Source: an uncultured Alphaproteobacteria bacterium
GTDB lineage: Bacteria > Pseudomonadota > Alphaproteobacteria > Caulobacterales > Caulobacteraceae
Direction of reading: 5' to 3'
Assembly: GCA_937920085.1 (NCBI GenBank)
Contig: CALETE010000029.1
Location: 1-64,000, forward strand
DNA: 64,000 bases
Below are positions 7,848-16,721 of this stretch, piece after piece (the first letter of the stretch is position 1; every line of letters starts with the position of its first letter). Both the position numbers and the translations under genes were made by a program. The notes below the pieces were generated by a model, which did no database searches, was not told the origin of the DNA, and saw only the letters and a program-made list of their open reading frames with translations.

Positions 7848-9335
7848 TTATTCGTGCAGGGCTTCGCCGTGCAGGGAGATATCCAGACCTTCGACTTCTG
7901 CTTCTTCCGACACGCGCAGGCCCGTTGTGAACTTGCAGATGAAGAGAATAACCAGGGTGGCGATCGCGGTCCAACCCATGGTGATCAGTACGCCCTTGGC
8001 CTGGATCAGAAGGCTGTGGTCCTTGCCCAGCGCATTGATCGTGGGGTCGGCGAGAACGCCGGTCAGCAGGGCACCGGCGATGCCGCCAATGCCGTGCACG
8101 CCGAAGGCATCAAGGCTGTCATCATACTTGAAGATGCGCTTCACCCAGACTGCGCCGAGGTAGCAAATGCCGCCAGCGACGATGCCGATGATCAAGGCTC
8201 CCTGAGGATTAACGAAGCCAGCGGCCGGGGTGATTGCCACCAGACCTGCGACGGCACCCGACGCAAGGCCCAGCATGCCGGGCTTCTTGCGCTCAATCCA
8301 TTCCACTACCATCCAGGCCAGGGCTGCGGCGGCAGTCGCGACTTGGGTGTTCAGCATGGCGGCCGATGCAATGCCGTCTGCAGCCCATTCCGAACCGGCG
8401 TTGAAGCCAAACCAGCCAACCCACAGAAGGCTTGCGCCGATCATGGTGTAGACGAGGTTGGAAGGTGCCATGTTTTCGGTGCCGTAACCCTTACGCTTGC
8501 CAAGAACCAAGGCGCAAACCAGACCGGCAACACCGGCATTGATGTGAACGACCGTGCCGCCGGCAAAGTCGAGAACGCCCATCTTGGAGAGGAAGCCACC
8601 GCCCCAAACCCAATGGCAGATCGGTGCGTAAACAAACAAGGACCAGAGGGTCATGAAGAGCAGCATGGCGGAGAACTTCATGCGCTCAGCAAAGGCACCG
8701 CAGATCAGAGCGGGCGTGATGATGGCGAAGGTCATCTGGTAGGTGACCCAGAGCATTTCGGGAAGGCCCTTTGCTGCGGTGTAGGCCGTATTCACGGTGA
8801 TGCCGCCGAGGAAGAAGCTCTTGAAGCTACCGATATAGGGTTGCAGGCTTTCGCTATCGTTGAAGCCAAACGCCAAACTATAGGTTGCCACCATCCAGAT
8901 GACGGTCACCAGACAGGTTATCGCAAAGGACTGGGCAACAGTTGCGATGATGTTTTTACGACGGACCATGCCGCCATAAAAAAGGGCCAGACCCGGAATG
9001 GTCATCATCAAGACGAGGGCAGTGGAGGTGAGGATCCAGGCCGTACCGCCGGAGTCGAGCTCAAGCTTCACCTGGTGCGGTAGCAGGGGCACAGCAGGCT
9101 CAGCGGCAGCCGGAGCCGCGACCGCAGCCTCAACAGGTGCCGCGACGGGCGCAGCTTCAGGCGCAGCGGCGGGTGTTGCAGGTGCCATTGCTGCGGCAGC
9201 TGGGGCCATGGCTGTTGTGGCGGGCGCAGCCGGTGCGGCGGCATCCTGCGCCAGGGCTGAGGCCGCAAACGGCGCTCCGGCCAGGGTGGCTGCAAGAACA
9301 AGTCCTGCAAGCCTGTTCATTCCAAAGAGTTTCAT
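7848..9335 (-). CDS. amtB: ammonium transporter with N-terminal signal peptide and Ala/Pro-rich linker
   Basis: A 495-residue Amt-family ammonium channel of the inner membrane. After a cleavable-looking signal peptide (residues 1-29, ending ALAQ) there is a long Ala/Pro/Met-rich linker to about residue 80. Then come the 11 membrane segments with GLALFYGGMVRRKN, the pore histidine contexts FAGGTVVHINAG and VHGIGGIAGALLTG, and GAFAERMKFSAML. The start at 9335 (MKLFGMNRLAG) is chosen because it gives the signal peptide; an in-frame ATG at 9506 would run into glnK. It lies 25 bp downstream of glnK, the standard glnK-amtB arrangement, where GlnK blocks the channel when nitrogen is plentiful. Confidence 0.96.
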   Translation of the reverse strand: MKLFGMNRLAGLVLAATLAGAPFAASALAQDAAAPAAPATTAMAPAAAAMAPATPAAAPEAAPVAAPVEAAVAAPAAAEPAVPLLPHQVKLELDSGGTAWILTSTALVLMMTIPGLALFYGGMVRRKNIIATVAQSFAITCLVTVIWMVATYSLAFGFNDSESLQPYIGSFKSFFLGGITVNTAYTAAKGLPEMLWVTYQMTFAIITPALICGAFAERMKFSAMLLFMTLWSLFVYAPICHWVWGGGFLSKMGVLDFAGGTVVHINAGVAGLVCALVLGKRKGYGTENMAPSNLVYTMIGASLLWVGWFGFNAGSEWAADGIASAAMLNTQVATAAAALAWMVVEWIERKKPGMLGLASGAVAGLVAITPAAGFVNPQGALIIGIVAGGICYLGAVWVKRIFKYDDSLDAFGVHGIGGIAGALLTGVLADPTINALGKDHSLLIQAKGVLITMGWTAIATLVILFICKFTTGLRVSEEAEVEGLDISLHGEALHE

Positions 9336-9360
9336 GTGTCTATCCCCTGGTCCTGATCTT

Positions 9361-9699
9361 CTAGAGGGCCGCTGCGCCGGACTCACCGGTCCGGATGCGT
9401 ACGGCGTCCTCGACATTGAGGACGAAAATTTTGCCATCGCCGATCTTGCCAGTTGAAGCTGCGGCCTTGATGGCATCCACCACCTTGGCTGAGGCGCTGT
9501 CATCAATGACAGCCTCGAGCTTAACCTTCGGCAAGAAATTCACCTGGTACTCAGCGCCCCGATAGATTTCGGTCTGACCCCTTTGGCGGCCGTAGCCCTT
9601 CACTTCAGAGACCGTGAGCCCTTCCACACCGGCTGCGACAAGTGCTTCACGCACGTCGTCCAGTTTGAAGGGTTTGACGATCGCAACGATCATTTTCAT
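9361..9699 (-). CDS. glnK: nitrogen regulatory protein P-II
   Basis: A 112-residue P-II signal protein. It starts MKMIVAIVKPFKLDDVREAL, has the T-loop RGAEYQVNFLPK with the uridylylation site Tyr51, and ends with the ATP-binding GKIGDGKIFV and RIRTGE blocks. Trimeric P-II senses 2-oxoglutarate and ATP/ADP, and the form encoded next to amtB typically binds and closes the AmtB channel. The symbol glnK is chosen over glnB because of the amtB neighbour. I found no convincing sigma-54 promoter in the upstream bases. Confidence 0.96.
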   Translation of the reverse strand: MKMIVAIVKPFKLDDVREALVAAGVEGLTVSEVKGYGRQRGQTEIYRGAEYQVNFLPKVKLEAVIDDSASAKVVDAIKAAASTGKIGDGKIFVLNVEDAVRIRTGESGAAAL

Positions 9700-10052
9700 C
9701 CGTTCGCTCCCGCTCGACGCAGAGGCATGCCCTGGCCGCGCCCTAAGTGTTTCAAGCCGATCCGAAGGCGGATGGCAGGTTCACGCTAGCGAGCGATGCA
9801 GTGATTGCCCTGCAGCGGCGGAGGATGCGGCTGTAAATCCCCCGCTCCGCCCAAAATATGAGCTAAATGCATTATGTATGGTCAAAAAAGCGGCGCCTAA
9901 TGCCTGTGAACCATGCTTGGTTGCGTGGGAAGGCATCTCGAAAGGGGCTGGGCCTGTCTGGAAAATGCAAGCTAGCCTCGGAGACCGGTAGTCAAACCCT
10001 CTCAGCCTCGCTAAGGGCAGTTGAAACCTCTTCCAGCTGGGATTTGTATTCA
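9700..10052. other. divergent intergenic region glnK / fasciclin gene
   Basis: This 353-bp stretch separates the divergent glnK and fasciclin-protein starts and should hold both promoters. Short open frames cross it on both strands but have no recognisable protein features. I see no tRNA, no strong hairpin and no TGGCAC-N5-TTGC sigma-54 element. An AT-rich patch lies around 9855-9890. Confidence 0.5.
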
Positions 10053-10667
10053 ATGAAGCGCTTGCTGTCCGCCTTGGTCATGACCGGTTTGATGACTGGT
10101 GTCGCCCTCGCCCAAACCCCAAATGCGGCCCCGGCTGCGGTGGCTCCCCCGGCTGCGGTGGCTCCCCCGGCTGCTCCGGCCTGGGTCCCTGTTGTCGCCG
10201 CTGGGGATGTCGTCGACACCTTGAAGGCGTCTGGGCAGTTCACGATTTTCCTGCGCTCGGCTGACGCCGTTGGTTTGACCGGTTTTCTGAAGACGCTCAA
10301 AGACATTACGGTGCTTGCACCTACCGATACCGCCTTCCGCAGCATGGCACCGGCCGATATTCAGGCCCTTATGGCCTTGGCCAATCGCAGCGAGCTGCAG
10401 CGGACGGTTCTTTACCACATCATTCCGGCTCGGGTTTCGACTGCTGATTTTGCAGGGGCAGCACGGACCGCTGTTACCTTGGCCAAGCTTCCCGTCGAAA
10501 TGGAGGGGGGTAACCCGCCCGGCGTTAATGGCGTGACCTTCGTTCAGTCCGATATCGTGACGACGAATGGGGTCATCCATGTGATCGGTAAGATACTTTC
10601 GCCGAGTGCAGCGCCCGCTCCGGTTGTAGTGCCAGAAGCGCCGGCACCAACAGCGAAGCCCAACTAA
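10053..10667 (+). CDS. secreted fasciclin (FAS1) domain protein
   Basis: A 204-residue protein with an N-terminal signal peptide (about residues 1-20, ending ALAQ). A short Ala/Pro-rich linker made of AAVAPP repeats follows, then one FAS1 domain. The domain has the typical blocks ITVLAPTDTAFRSM, LQRTVLYHIIPARV and the end block TNGVIHVIGKILSP. FAS1 domains are secreted adhesion or matrix domains; the ligand is unknown. A second Pro/Ala-rich tail follows the domain. The start at 10053 is selected because it begins the signal peptide; the frame is open further upstream. A strong terminator lies 31 bp after the stop. Confidence 0.92.
   Translation: MKRLLSALVMTGLMTGVALAQTPNAAPAAVAPPAAVAPPAAPAWVPVVAAGDVVDTLKASGQFTIFLRSADAVGLTGFLKTLKDITVLAPTDTAFRSMAPADIQALMALANRSELQRTVLYHIIPARVSTADFAGAARTAVTLAKLPVEMEGGNPPGVNGVTFVQSDIVTTNGVIHVIGKILSPSAAPAPVVVPEAPAPTAKPN
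10133..10168 (+). repeat. two tandem copies of an 18-bp unit in the fasciclin linker
   Basis: Two identical 18-bp copies (10133-10150 and 10151-10168) encode the repeated AAVAPP linker of the fasciclin protein. A partial third copy follows. Copy number could vary by slippage. Confidence 0.85.
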
Positions 10668-10698
10668 AGACTTTCCGTCACGATAGCTTGAAGCCTTG

Positions 10699-10730
10699 GT
10701 CGGCGGGCCCTATGGTCCGCCGACTTTTTT
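10699..10730 (+). terminator. rho-independent terminator after the fasciclin gene
   Basis: Perfect outer stem GTCGGCGG (10699-10706) with CCGCCGAC (10717-10724), partly extended inward, followed directly by six T (10725-10730). It ends the fasciclin transcript. It sits only 20 bp before the glyQ start, so glyQ transcription must begin inside or very near this element, or pass through it. Confidence 0.88.
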
Positions 10731-10750
10731 GCGGTTGCGAAGCCTCCCCC

Positions 10751-11677
10751 ATGTCGAACAAAAAGCCGCTGTCCTTTCAGGGCCTTATCCTGAAGCTCCA
10801 TGACTATTGGAGCGCGCAGGGTTGCGTGATTCTGCAGCCTCATGATGTGGAGGTCGGGGCAGGGACCCTACACCCTGCAACGGTTCTGCGGGCGCTAGGC
10901 CCAAAGCCATGGCGTGCGGCCTATGTGCAACCTTCGCGTCGTCCAGGGGATGGTCGCTATGGGGAAAACCCGAACCGGCTCCAGCACTATTACCAGTACC
11001 AGGTCATACTGAAGCCAAACCCCGAGAATTTGCAGGATCTCTATCTTGGGAGCTTGGAAGCCATCGGGCTCGATACCCGCCAACACGACATCCGCTTTGT
11101 TGAGGATGACTGGGAAAATCCCACGGTTGGGGCCTGGGGCCTGGGTTGGGAGGTGTGGTGCGACGGCATGGAAGTGACGCAGTACACCTATTTCCAGCAG
11201 GTCGGTGGCCTGGACGTCTGGCCTGTGGCTGGAGAGCTAACCTACGGCCTCGAACGTTTGGCGATGTACATCCAAAACGTGGACCATTTTACGCAACTGG
11301 CCTTCAATGATCCCGACGGGCCTGCCCCCATGACCTATGGGGATGTATTCCTCGAGAATGAGCGGCAGCAGTCTGAGGCGAATTTCCATCTTTATGATGT
11401 GGATACGCTGAAGCGCCAGTTTGAAGATATGGAGACCCAGGTGCCCCGGCTGCTGCAAGGCCGTGGACCTCAGGGCCAGGCGACAGTGCTGCCTGCCTAT
11501 GACCATGTCTTGAAAGCGAGCCACTTGTTTAATCTGATGGACGCGCGGGGTGCCATCGCTGTGGCTGAGCGCCAGAGCTATATCGGTCGTATCCGCGACC
11601 TGACCAAGATGTGTGCGGAGGCCTGGGTTGCCAATGAAGGCGGCAATGGGTCTGCAGTTGCTGCAGAGAAGGCCTGA
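10751..11677 (+). CDS. glyQ: glycine--tRNA ligase alpha subunit
   Basis: A 308-residue class II synthetase alpha subunit that, with GlyS, charges tRNA(Gly). Typical blocks are LSFQGLILKLHDYWSAQGCV, the RPGDGRYGENPNRLQHYYQ motif and GWEVWCDGMEVTQYTYFQQV. The ATG at 10751 (MSNKKPLSFQ) is preferred over an in-frame ATG at 10688, because the latter would begin before the terminator hairpin and adds non-conserved residues. The glyS start follows three bases after the stop, as usual for this operon. Confidence 0.97.
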   Translation: MSNKKPLSFQGLILKLHDYWSAQGCVILQPHDVEVGAGTLHPATVLRALGPKPWRAAYVQPSRRPGDGRYGENPNRLQHYYQYQVILKPNPENLQDLYLGSLEAIGLDTRQHDIRFVEDDWENPTVGAWGLGWEVWCDGMEVTQYTYFQQVGGLDVWPVAGELTYGLERLAMYIQNVDHFTQLAFNDPDGPAPMTYGDVFLENERQQSEANFHLYDVDTLKRQFEDMETQVPRLLQGRGPQGQATVLPAYDHVLKASHLFNLMDARGAIAVAERQSYIGRIRDLTKMCAEAWVANEGGNGSAVAAEKA

Positions 11678-11680
11678 CCC

Positions 11681-13957
11681 ATGCCCCAACTGCTGATTGA
11701 GCTATTTTCGGAAGAAATTCCCGCCCGGATGCAGGTCCAAGCTGCGCGGGATTTCGAACGGCTGGCCCGGGAAAAGCTGGCTGCTGAGGGTCTGTTGCCC
11801 GAAGCTCTAAAGACTTTTTCAGGCCCCCGCCGGCTGACCCTTGTGGCCGAGGGGTTGCCTGCGGCCCAGGGTGATCGCCACGAAGAGCGTAAAGGTCCAC
11901 GGGTGGGTTCGCCCGATGCGGCCATGGCAGGATTCCTGCGTTCGACGGGCCTGAAGATGGCTGACCTGGTGGAGCGAGACGGTGTCTGGTTCGCGCACAT
12001 TCATCGCGCCGGCCGCCCGACAGCTGACATTGTCGCACAGATGATGGACGAGATCGTTCGTAACTTCCCCTGGCCCAAGTCAATGACCTGGGGTCGCGGA
12101 ACCCTGCGCTGGGTGCGCCCACTCAAGCACATTCTCTGCCTGTTTGATGGAGAGCGAGTCCCCTTCATCATTGATGAGGTGGAAAGCGTCGATTTCACCC
12201 GCGGTCATAGGTTTATGGGGTCGGGTCGTACCTTCAAGGTCAAGGACTTCGACAGCTATGTGGCCGGGTTAGAAAAGCACTTCGTCATCCTCGATCCAGA
12301 GGAACGCAAGGATAAGATTATCGAAGCTGCCAAGACCCTGTGTTTTGCGCGAAACCTGGAATTGGTCGAGGACGAGGGACTATTGGACGAAGTTGCCGGC
12401 CTCGCCGAATGGCCCACGCCTGTCTTGGGTAATATGGACCCGGCCTTTCTTGATCTACCGCCAGAGGTCGTTCGCACGTCCATGCGGACACACCAGAAAT
12501 ATTTCGCCGTCAAGGATGCCACGACCGATAAGCTTGCCCCGCATTTTATAACGGTCGCCAATATCGAGGCTGTAGACGGCGGAGCCGAGATTGCGCGGGG
12601 TAATGCCAAGGTGCTGTCTGCGCGCCTATCTGATGCCCGTTTCTTCTGGGATGAAGACCGCAAGGTCCGCCTTGAGGATCGCTTGGAAAAGCTATCTGGC
12701 GTGACCTTTCACGCCAAGCTTGGGACCCTAGCTGAACGTGTTGAGCGTCTGGAGCACTTGGCCAGGGCCATAGCGCCACGCGTTGGGGCCGACCCAGCCA
12801 AGGCTTTGTCGGCGGCCCGGCTTTGCAAGGCAGATCTGACCACCGGCATGGTCGGGGAGTTTCCTGAGTTGCAGGGTTTGATGGGAGGCTATTACGCCCG
12901 CGCTGAAAAGATCAGCCCTATCGTCGCCGACGCCATCCGCGATCATTACCGGCCCATTGGCGCGTCTGATGAGGCCCCCGATACGCCGGTGACCATGGCC
13001 GTGGCCCTGGCCGAGAAAATCGACACACTGACGGCTTTCTTTGCCATAAATGAGAAACCTACGGGGTCGAGAGACCCTTACGCCTTGCGCCGGGCAGCCC
13101 TGGGGGTGATCCGGATCCTGCTGGGGTCAGAGTCCCGTGCGCCGGTCCGCCAACTGGTCAATGACTGGTATGAGTCCCTGCGTTGCTATGTGGATCCGGG
13201 CAGAGCCCTATATATCTCGACCCGCAGGACCACCGGCTATCTTGGGCCGAAATCCCGCGCCCCGTCGCAGGTCTTTGCCGCCTATCTCGAAGAGTTCGAT
13301 GCAGCTCTGATCGAGGGTGTGCCCCAGGTGGTCACCACCAAAGATAATTTCGATATCGTCTTTGACCGGTCGGCTGCGGCCGGTGACCCGCCTGAGGGTG
13401 AAGTCATCTACACCTTCCGACCCTATTCAGAGGTGTCCGAAGAGGTCTTGGCCTTTCTGGCTGACAGATTGAAAGTCGCCCTGCGCGATCAGGGCAAGCG
13501 TCATGATCTGGTGGATGCGGTCTATGCCCTGGGTGACGACGACCTGGTCCGTATTGTCGCGCGGGTCGAGGCCCTGTCAGACTTCCTTGTGACAGAGGAT
13601 GGGACCAATCTGCTCGCCGGGTTCAAGAGGGCGACAAATATTCTCAAGGCTGAAGAAAAGAAGGGCACCCTTCCGCAGGGAGATGCCACCCCCATGGCGG
13701 AAGCCTCGGCAGAGGAACTTGCGCTTATCGGCGCTGTCGGCTCTGTGGTGCCAGAGGTGGTCAAGGCGATCAATCAGGAAGACTTCGCCGCGGCCATGCG
13801 GTCGCTGTCAGGCCTGCGTGGTCCAGTGGACGCCTTCTTCGAAAAAGTGCTCGTCAATTCTCAGGTTCCCGCCGAACGGGACAACCGCCTAAAGCTGCTC
13901 ATCCAGGTCCGCGACGTTATGGGTAAGGTCGCTGACTTCGGACAGGTCAATAACTAG
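11681..13957 (+). CDS. glyS: glycine--tRNA ligase beta subunit
   Basis: A 758-residue beta subunit, longer than the ~690 residues of the E. coli protein. It begins MPQLLIELFSEEIPARMQ, has the HD-like and B5-like blocks (FPWPKSMTWG, MRTHQKYFAV, SDARFFWDEDRK) and ends with the anticodon-binding region VDAFFEKVLVN. About 70 extra residues appear between GVIRILLG and EEVLAFLADRLKV (roughly bases 13120-13430), where the E. coli protein has a short link. Both ends of this insert read as normal coding sequence in frame. It is followed 12 bp later by ppdK. Confidence 0.96.
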   Translation: MPQLLIELFSEEIPARMQVQAARDFERLAREKLAAEGLLPEALKTFSGPRRLTLVAEGLPAAQGDRHEERKGPRVGSPDAAMAGFLRSTGLKMADLVERDGVWFAHIHRAGRPTADIVAQMMDEIVRNFPWPKSMTWGRGTLRWVRPLKHILCLFDGERVPFIIDEVESVDFTRGHRFMGSGRTFKVKDFDSYVAGLEKHFVILDPEERKDKIIEAAKTLCFARNLELVEDEGLLDEVAGLAEWPTPVLGNMDPAFLDLPPEVVRTSMRTHQKYFAVKDATTDKLAPHFITVANIEAVDGGAEIARGNAKVLSARLSDARFFWDEDRKVRLEDRLEKLSGVTFHAKLGTLAERVERLEHLARAIAPRVGADPAKALSAARLCKADLTTGMVGEFPELQGLMGGYYARAEKISPIVADAIRDHYRPIGASDEAPDTPVTMAVALAEKIDTLTAFFAINEKPTGSRDPYALRRAALGVIRILLGSESRAPVRQLVNDWYESLRCYVDPGRALYISTRRTTGYLGPKSRAPSQVFAAYLEEFDAALIEGVPQVVTTKDNFDIVFDRSAAAGDPPEGEVIYTFRPYSEVSEEVLAFLADRLKVALRDQGKRHDLVDAVYALGDDDLVRIVARVEALSDFLVTEDGTNLLAGFKRATNILKAEEKKGTLPQGDATPMAEASAEELALIGAVGSVVPEVVKAINQEDFAAAMRSLSGLRGPVDAFFEKVLVNSQVPAERDNRLKLLIQVRDVMGKVADFGQVNN

Positions 13958-13969
13958 GAGATTTCCAGT

Positions 13970-16666
13970 ATGTCGACCGATACGGTTTCCACGATGCGCT
14001 GGGTGTATTCCTTCGGCGGCGGGCATGCTGACGGGGATTCCTCGATGAAGGACACCCTTGGCGGCAAGGGTGCCAACTTGGCAGAAATGTCTGCTCTGGG
14101 CCTGCCTGTACCCCCTGGGTTCACCATCACCACAGAGGCCTGCAACCACTATTACGACAATGAGAGGCGCTATCCGCAAGATCTCCATGATCAGGTTGCC
14201 GCTGGCCTTGCGACGATTGAAAAGCTGACCGGTAAGTCCTTCGGCGATCCTCAGAATCCCTTGCTGGTTTCCGTGCGGTCCGGCGCCCGCGCGTCCATGC
14301 CAGGTATGATGGACACGGTCCTTAATCTTGGCCTGAACGATCACACCGTCGAGGGGCTAGCCAGACTAGCCGGGGACCGGCGGTTTGCTTTCGATAGCTA
14401 CCGTCGTTTCATCCAGATGTTCTCCAACGTGGTGCTCAATATCGATCATCATATCTTCGAGGAGATCCTCGATGAGCATAAGGACCGGCTCGAGATCTAT
14501 GTCGACACTGCCCTGACCGCTGAAGATTGGGAGTCCATTGTCCACGACTATAAGGCCGTCGTGGAGAAGGAGCGGGGAGAGCCTTTCCCGCAGGACCCTC
14601 AGGCTCAGCTATGGGCAGCGGTTAGCGCCGTCTTCTCAAGCTGGATGAACGACCGCGCGAAGTTCTATCGTCGGATGCACGACATACCGGAGAGCTGGGG
14701 CACCGCCGTCAATATCCAGTCCATGGTGTTTGGCAATATGGGTGACACCTCTGCGACCGGCGTTGCCTTCACGCGCAACCCATCTAATGGCGAAGCGTCG
14801 CTCTATGGTGAGTTTCTTATCAATGCGCAGGGCGAAGATGTCGTGGCGGGAATTCGAACGCCGCAAGCCCTGACCCGGGCGGCCCGGGAAGCGATGGGTG
14901 AAAAGGCGCTCTCGATGGAAGAGGCCATGCCGGCTGTGTTTGCTGAGTTTAAGGCGGTCGTTGAACGCCTAGAACGTCACTATCGGGACATGCAGGACAT
15001 AGAGTTCACCGTTGAAATGGGTCGGCTCTACATGCTGCAAACCCGCAACGGAAAGCGGACGGCTAAGGCGGCGCTGAAGATTGCGGTGGACCTGGCGAAT
15101 GAGGGTCTTATTTCCAAAGAAGAAGCCGTTATGCGCGTCGAGCCAGCTAGTCTCGATCAGCTTCTGCACCCGACCATAGATCCGAATTCACCCCGCGACC
15201 TGATCACCTCTGGCTTGCCTGCCTCGCCGGGGGCGGCGACAGGCAAGATTGTGTTCGATGCAGACGAGGCAGAGCGCCTGGGTATGGCGGGCGAAGCTGT
15301 GATCCTTGTACGGGAAGAAACCAGCCCTGAGGACATTCACGGCATGCATGCGGCGCGGGGCATTGTGACCGCGCGTGGTGGCATGACCAGCCATGCCGCT
15401 GTCGTAGCGCGCGGCATGGGACGCCCCTGTGTCTCTGGTGCTGGTGAGATCCAGATCGATGAAGGTGCCGGCATCTTCCGGGCGCGGAACCGTATCTTCA
15501 AGGCCGGCGACATCATTACGATTGATGGGTCCAAGGGGGACGTCCTCTCAGGTCATGTCCAGATGATCGAGCCTGAGCTGACCGGCGATTTTTCGACCTT
15601 GATGGGGTGGGCAGATCTCTCGCGCCGACTGAAGGTTCGCGCCAATGCTGAAACGCCCCTGGACGCCAGGACAGCCCGACAGTTTGGAGCCGAGGGCATA
15701 GGCCTTTGCCGTACTGAGCACATGTTCTTTGACGAGACGCGAATTGCCGCAGTCCGCGAGATGATCCTGGCGGACGATGAAGCCGGGCGTCGTAAGGCCC
15801 TGGCCAAGATCCTGCCGATGCAGCGGGCCGATTTCGTGGAGATTTTCACAATTATGGAGGGGCTGCCGGTCACGATCCGTCTGCTCGATCCCCCGCTGCA
15901 CGAGTTCTTGCCCCATACGGCTGAGGACCTCGAAGCCGTGGCTAAGGCAACAGGGCTGGACTCTGAGAAGCTGCTGCGTCGCGCAAAAGAGCTGCATGAA
16001 ACCAATCCTATGTTGGGCCACCGTGGGTGCAGACTGGGCGTCTCCTACCCCGAAATCTACGAGATGCAGGTTCGGGCTATTTTCGAAGCCGCGTGTGAAA
16101 TTGCAGAAGCTGGGCGGACACCTCCGGTGCCTGAGGTGATGCACCCCCTGGTCGCGAAGGGCGAGGAGATGAATTACCTGCGCAAGCTAACCGACCGGGT
16201 GGCCGAGGCTGTCATGGCCGAGCGCGGCCTGCGTATCACCTATCAGGTAGGTACCATGGTCGAATTGCCTCGGGCGGCTCTGCGCGCCGGAGATTTGGCG
16301 GAGACCGCCGAATTCTTTTCTTTCGGTACCAATGACCTGACACAGACCACCTTTGGTATTAGCCGCGATGACAGCGGTCGGTTCCTCAATGCCTATATCG
16401 AGAAGGGTATTTTCGATAAGGACCCCTTCGTCAGTCTCGATCAGGAAGGCGTTGGCGATCTGATCCGCATTGCTGTTGAGCGGGGTCGCAAGACCCGCCC
16501 TGACATCAAGATGGGCATTTGCGGCGAGCATGGCGGTGATCCAGCCTCGATCAGCTTCTGCGAAAATGTCGGCTTGGATTATGTCAGCTGCTCGCCCTAT
16601 CGACTCCCAATCGCGCGATTAGCGGCTGCCCAGGCCGCGATTGGAGAGCGGGAAAAAGATCGGTAG
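13970..16666 (+). CDS. ppdK: pyruvate, phosphate dikinase
   Basis: An 898-residue enzyme interconverting pyruvate + ATP + Pi and phosphoenolpyruvate + AMP + PPi. It has an N-terminal ATP-grasp domain (SMKDTLGGKGANLAEM), a swivelling phosphohistidine domain with His475 in GGMTSHAAVVARGMG, and a C-terminal PEP/pyruvate TIM barrel (LCRTEHMFFD, FFSFGTNDLTQTTFG, and DYVSCSPYRLPIAR near the end). The length matches the bacterial enzyme. A clear AGGAG site precedes the ATG. The 12-bp gap to glyS suggests a common transcript. No PPDK regulatory protein gene is visible nearby. Confidence 0.97.
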   Translation: MSTDTVSTMRWVYSFGGGHADGDSSMKDTLGGKGANLAEMSALGLPVPPGFTITTEACNHYYDNERRYPQDLHDQVAAGLATIEKLTGKSFGDPQNPLLVSVRSGARASMPGMMDTVLNLGLNDHTVEGLARLAGDRRFAFDSYRRFIQMFSNVVLNIDHHIFEEILDEHKDRLEIYVDTALTAEDWESIVHDYKAVVEKERGEPFPQDPQAQLWAAVSAVFSSWMNDRAKFYRRMHDIPESWGTAVNIQSMVFGNMGDTSATGVAFTRNPSNGEASLYGEFLINAQGEDVVAGIRTPQALTRAAREAMGEKALSMEEAMPAVFAEFKAVVERLERHYRDMQDIEFTVEMGRLYMLQTRNGKRTAKAALKIAVDLANEGLISKEEAVMRVEPASLDQLLHPTIDPNSPRDLITSGLPASPGAATGKIVFDADEAERLGMAGEAVILVREETSPEDIHGMHAARGIVTARGGMTSHAAVVARGMGRPCVSGAGEIQIDEGAGIFRARNRIFKAGDIITIDGSKGDVLSGHVQMIEPELTGDFSTLMGWADLSRRLKVRANAETPLDARTARQFGAEGIGLCRTEHMFFDETRIAAVREMILADDEAGRRKALAKILPMQRADFVEIFTIMEGLPVTIRLLDPPLHEFLPHTAEDLEAVAKATGLDSEKLLRRAKELHETNPMLGHRGCRLGVSYPEIYEMQVRAIFEAACEIAEAGRTPPVPEVMHPLVAKGEEMNYLRKLTDRVAEAVMAERGLRITYQVGTMVELPRAALRAGDLAETAEFFSFGTNDLTQTTFGISRDDSGRFLNAYIEKGIFDKDPFVSLDQEGVGDLIRIAVERGRKTRPDIKMGICGEHGGDPASISFCENVGLDYVSCSPYRLPIARLAAAQAAIGEREKDR

Positions 16667-16721
16667 ATTCGAGAAGGTTCGCGTCACGATTGTCGAAATA
16701 GATCTTTAGGAGCCCTAAGCC

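Noticed and set aside
7839..9083. 414-codon open frame on the plus strand opposite amtB
   Set aside because: It lies almost wholly antisense to the well-supported ammonium transporter and its translation (rich in His, Asp, Gly, Cys with no domain) has the look of a reverse-strand shadow.
9700..10052. Sigma-54 promoter for glnK-amtB
   Set aside because: Expected from nitrogen control in many proteobacteria, but no TGGCAC-N5-TTGC-like sequence in the right orientation is visible.
9781..10053. 90-codon minus-strand frame in the glnK/fasciclin intergenic region
   Set aside because: No conserved feature or ribosome-binding site, and it covers the region needed for two divergent promoters.
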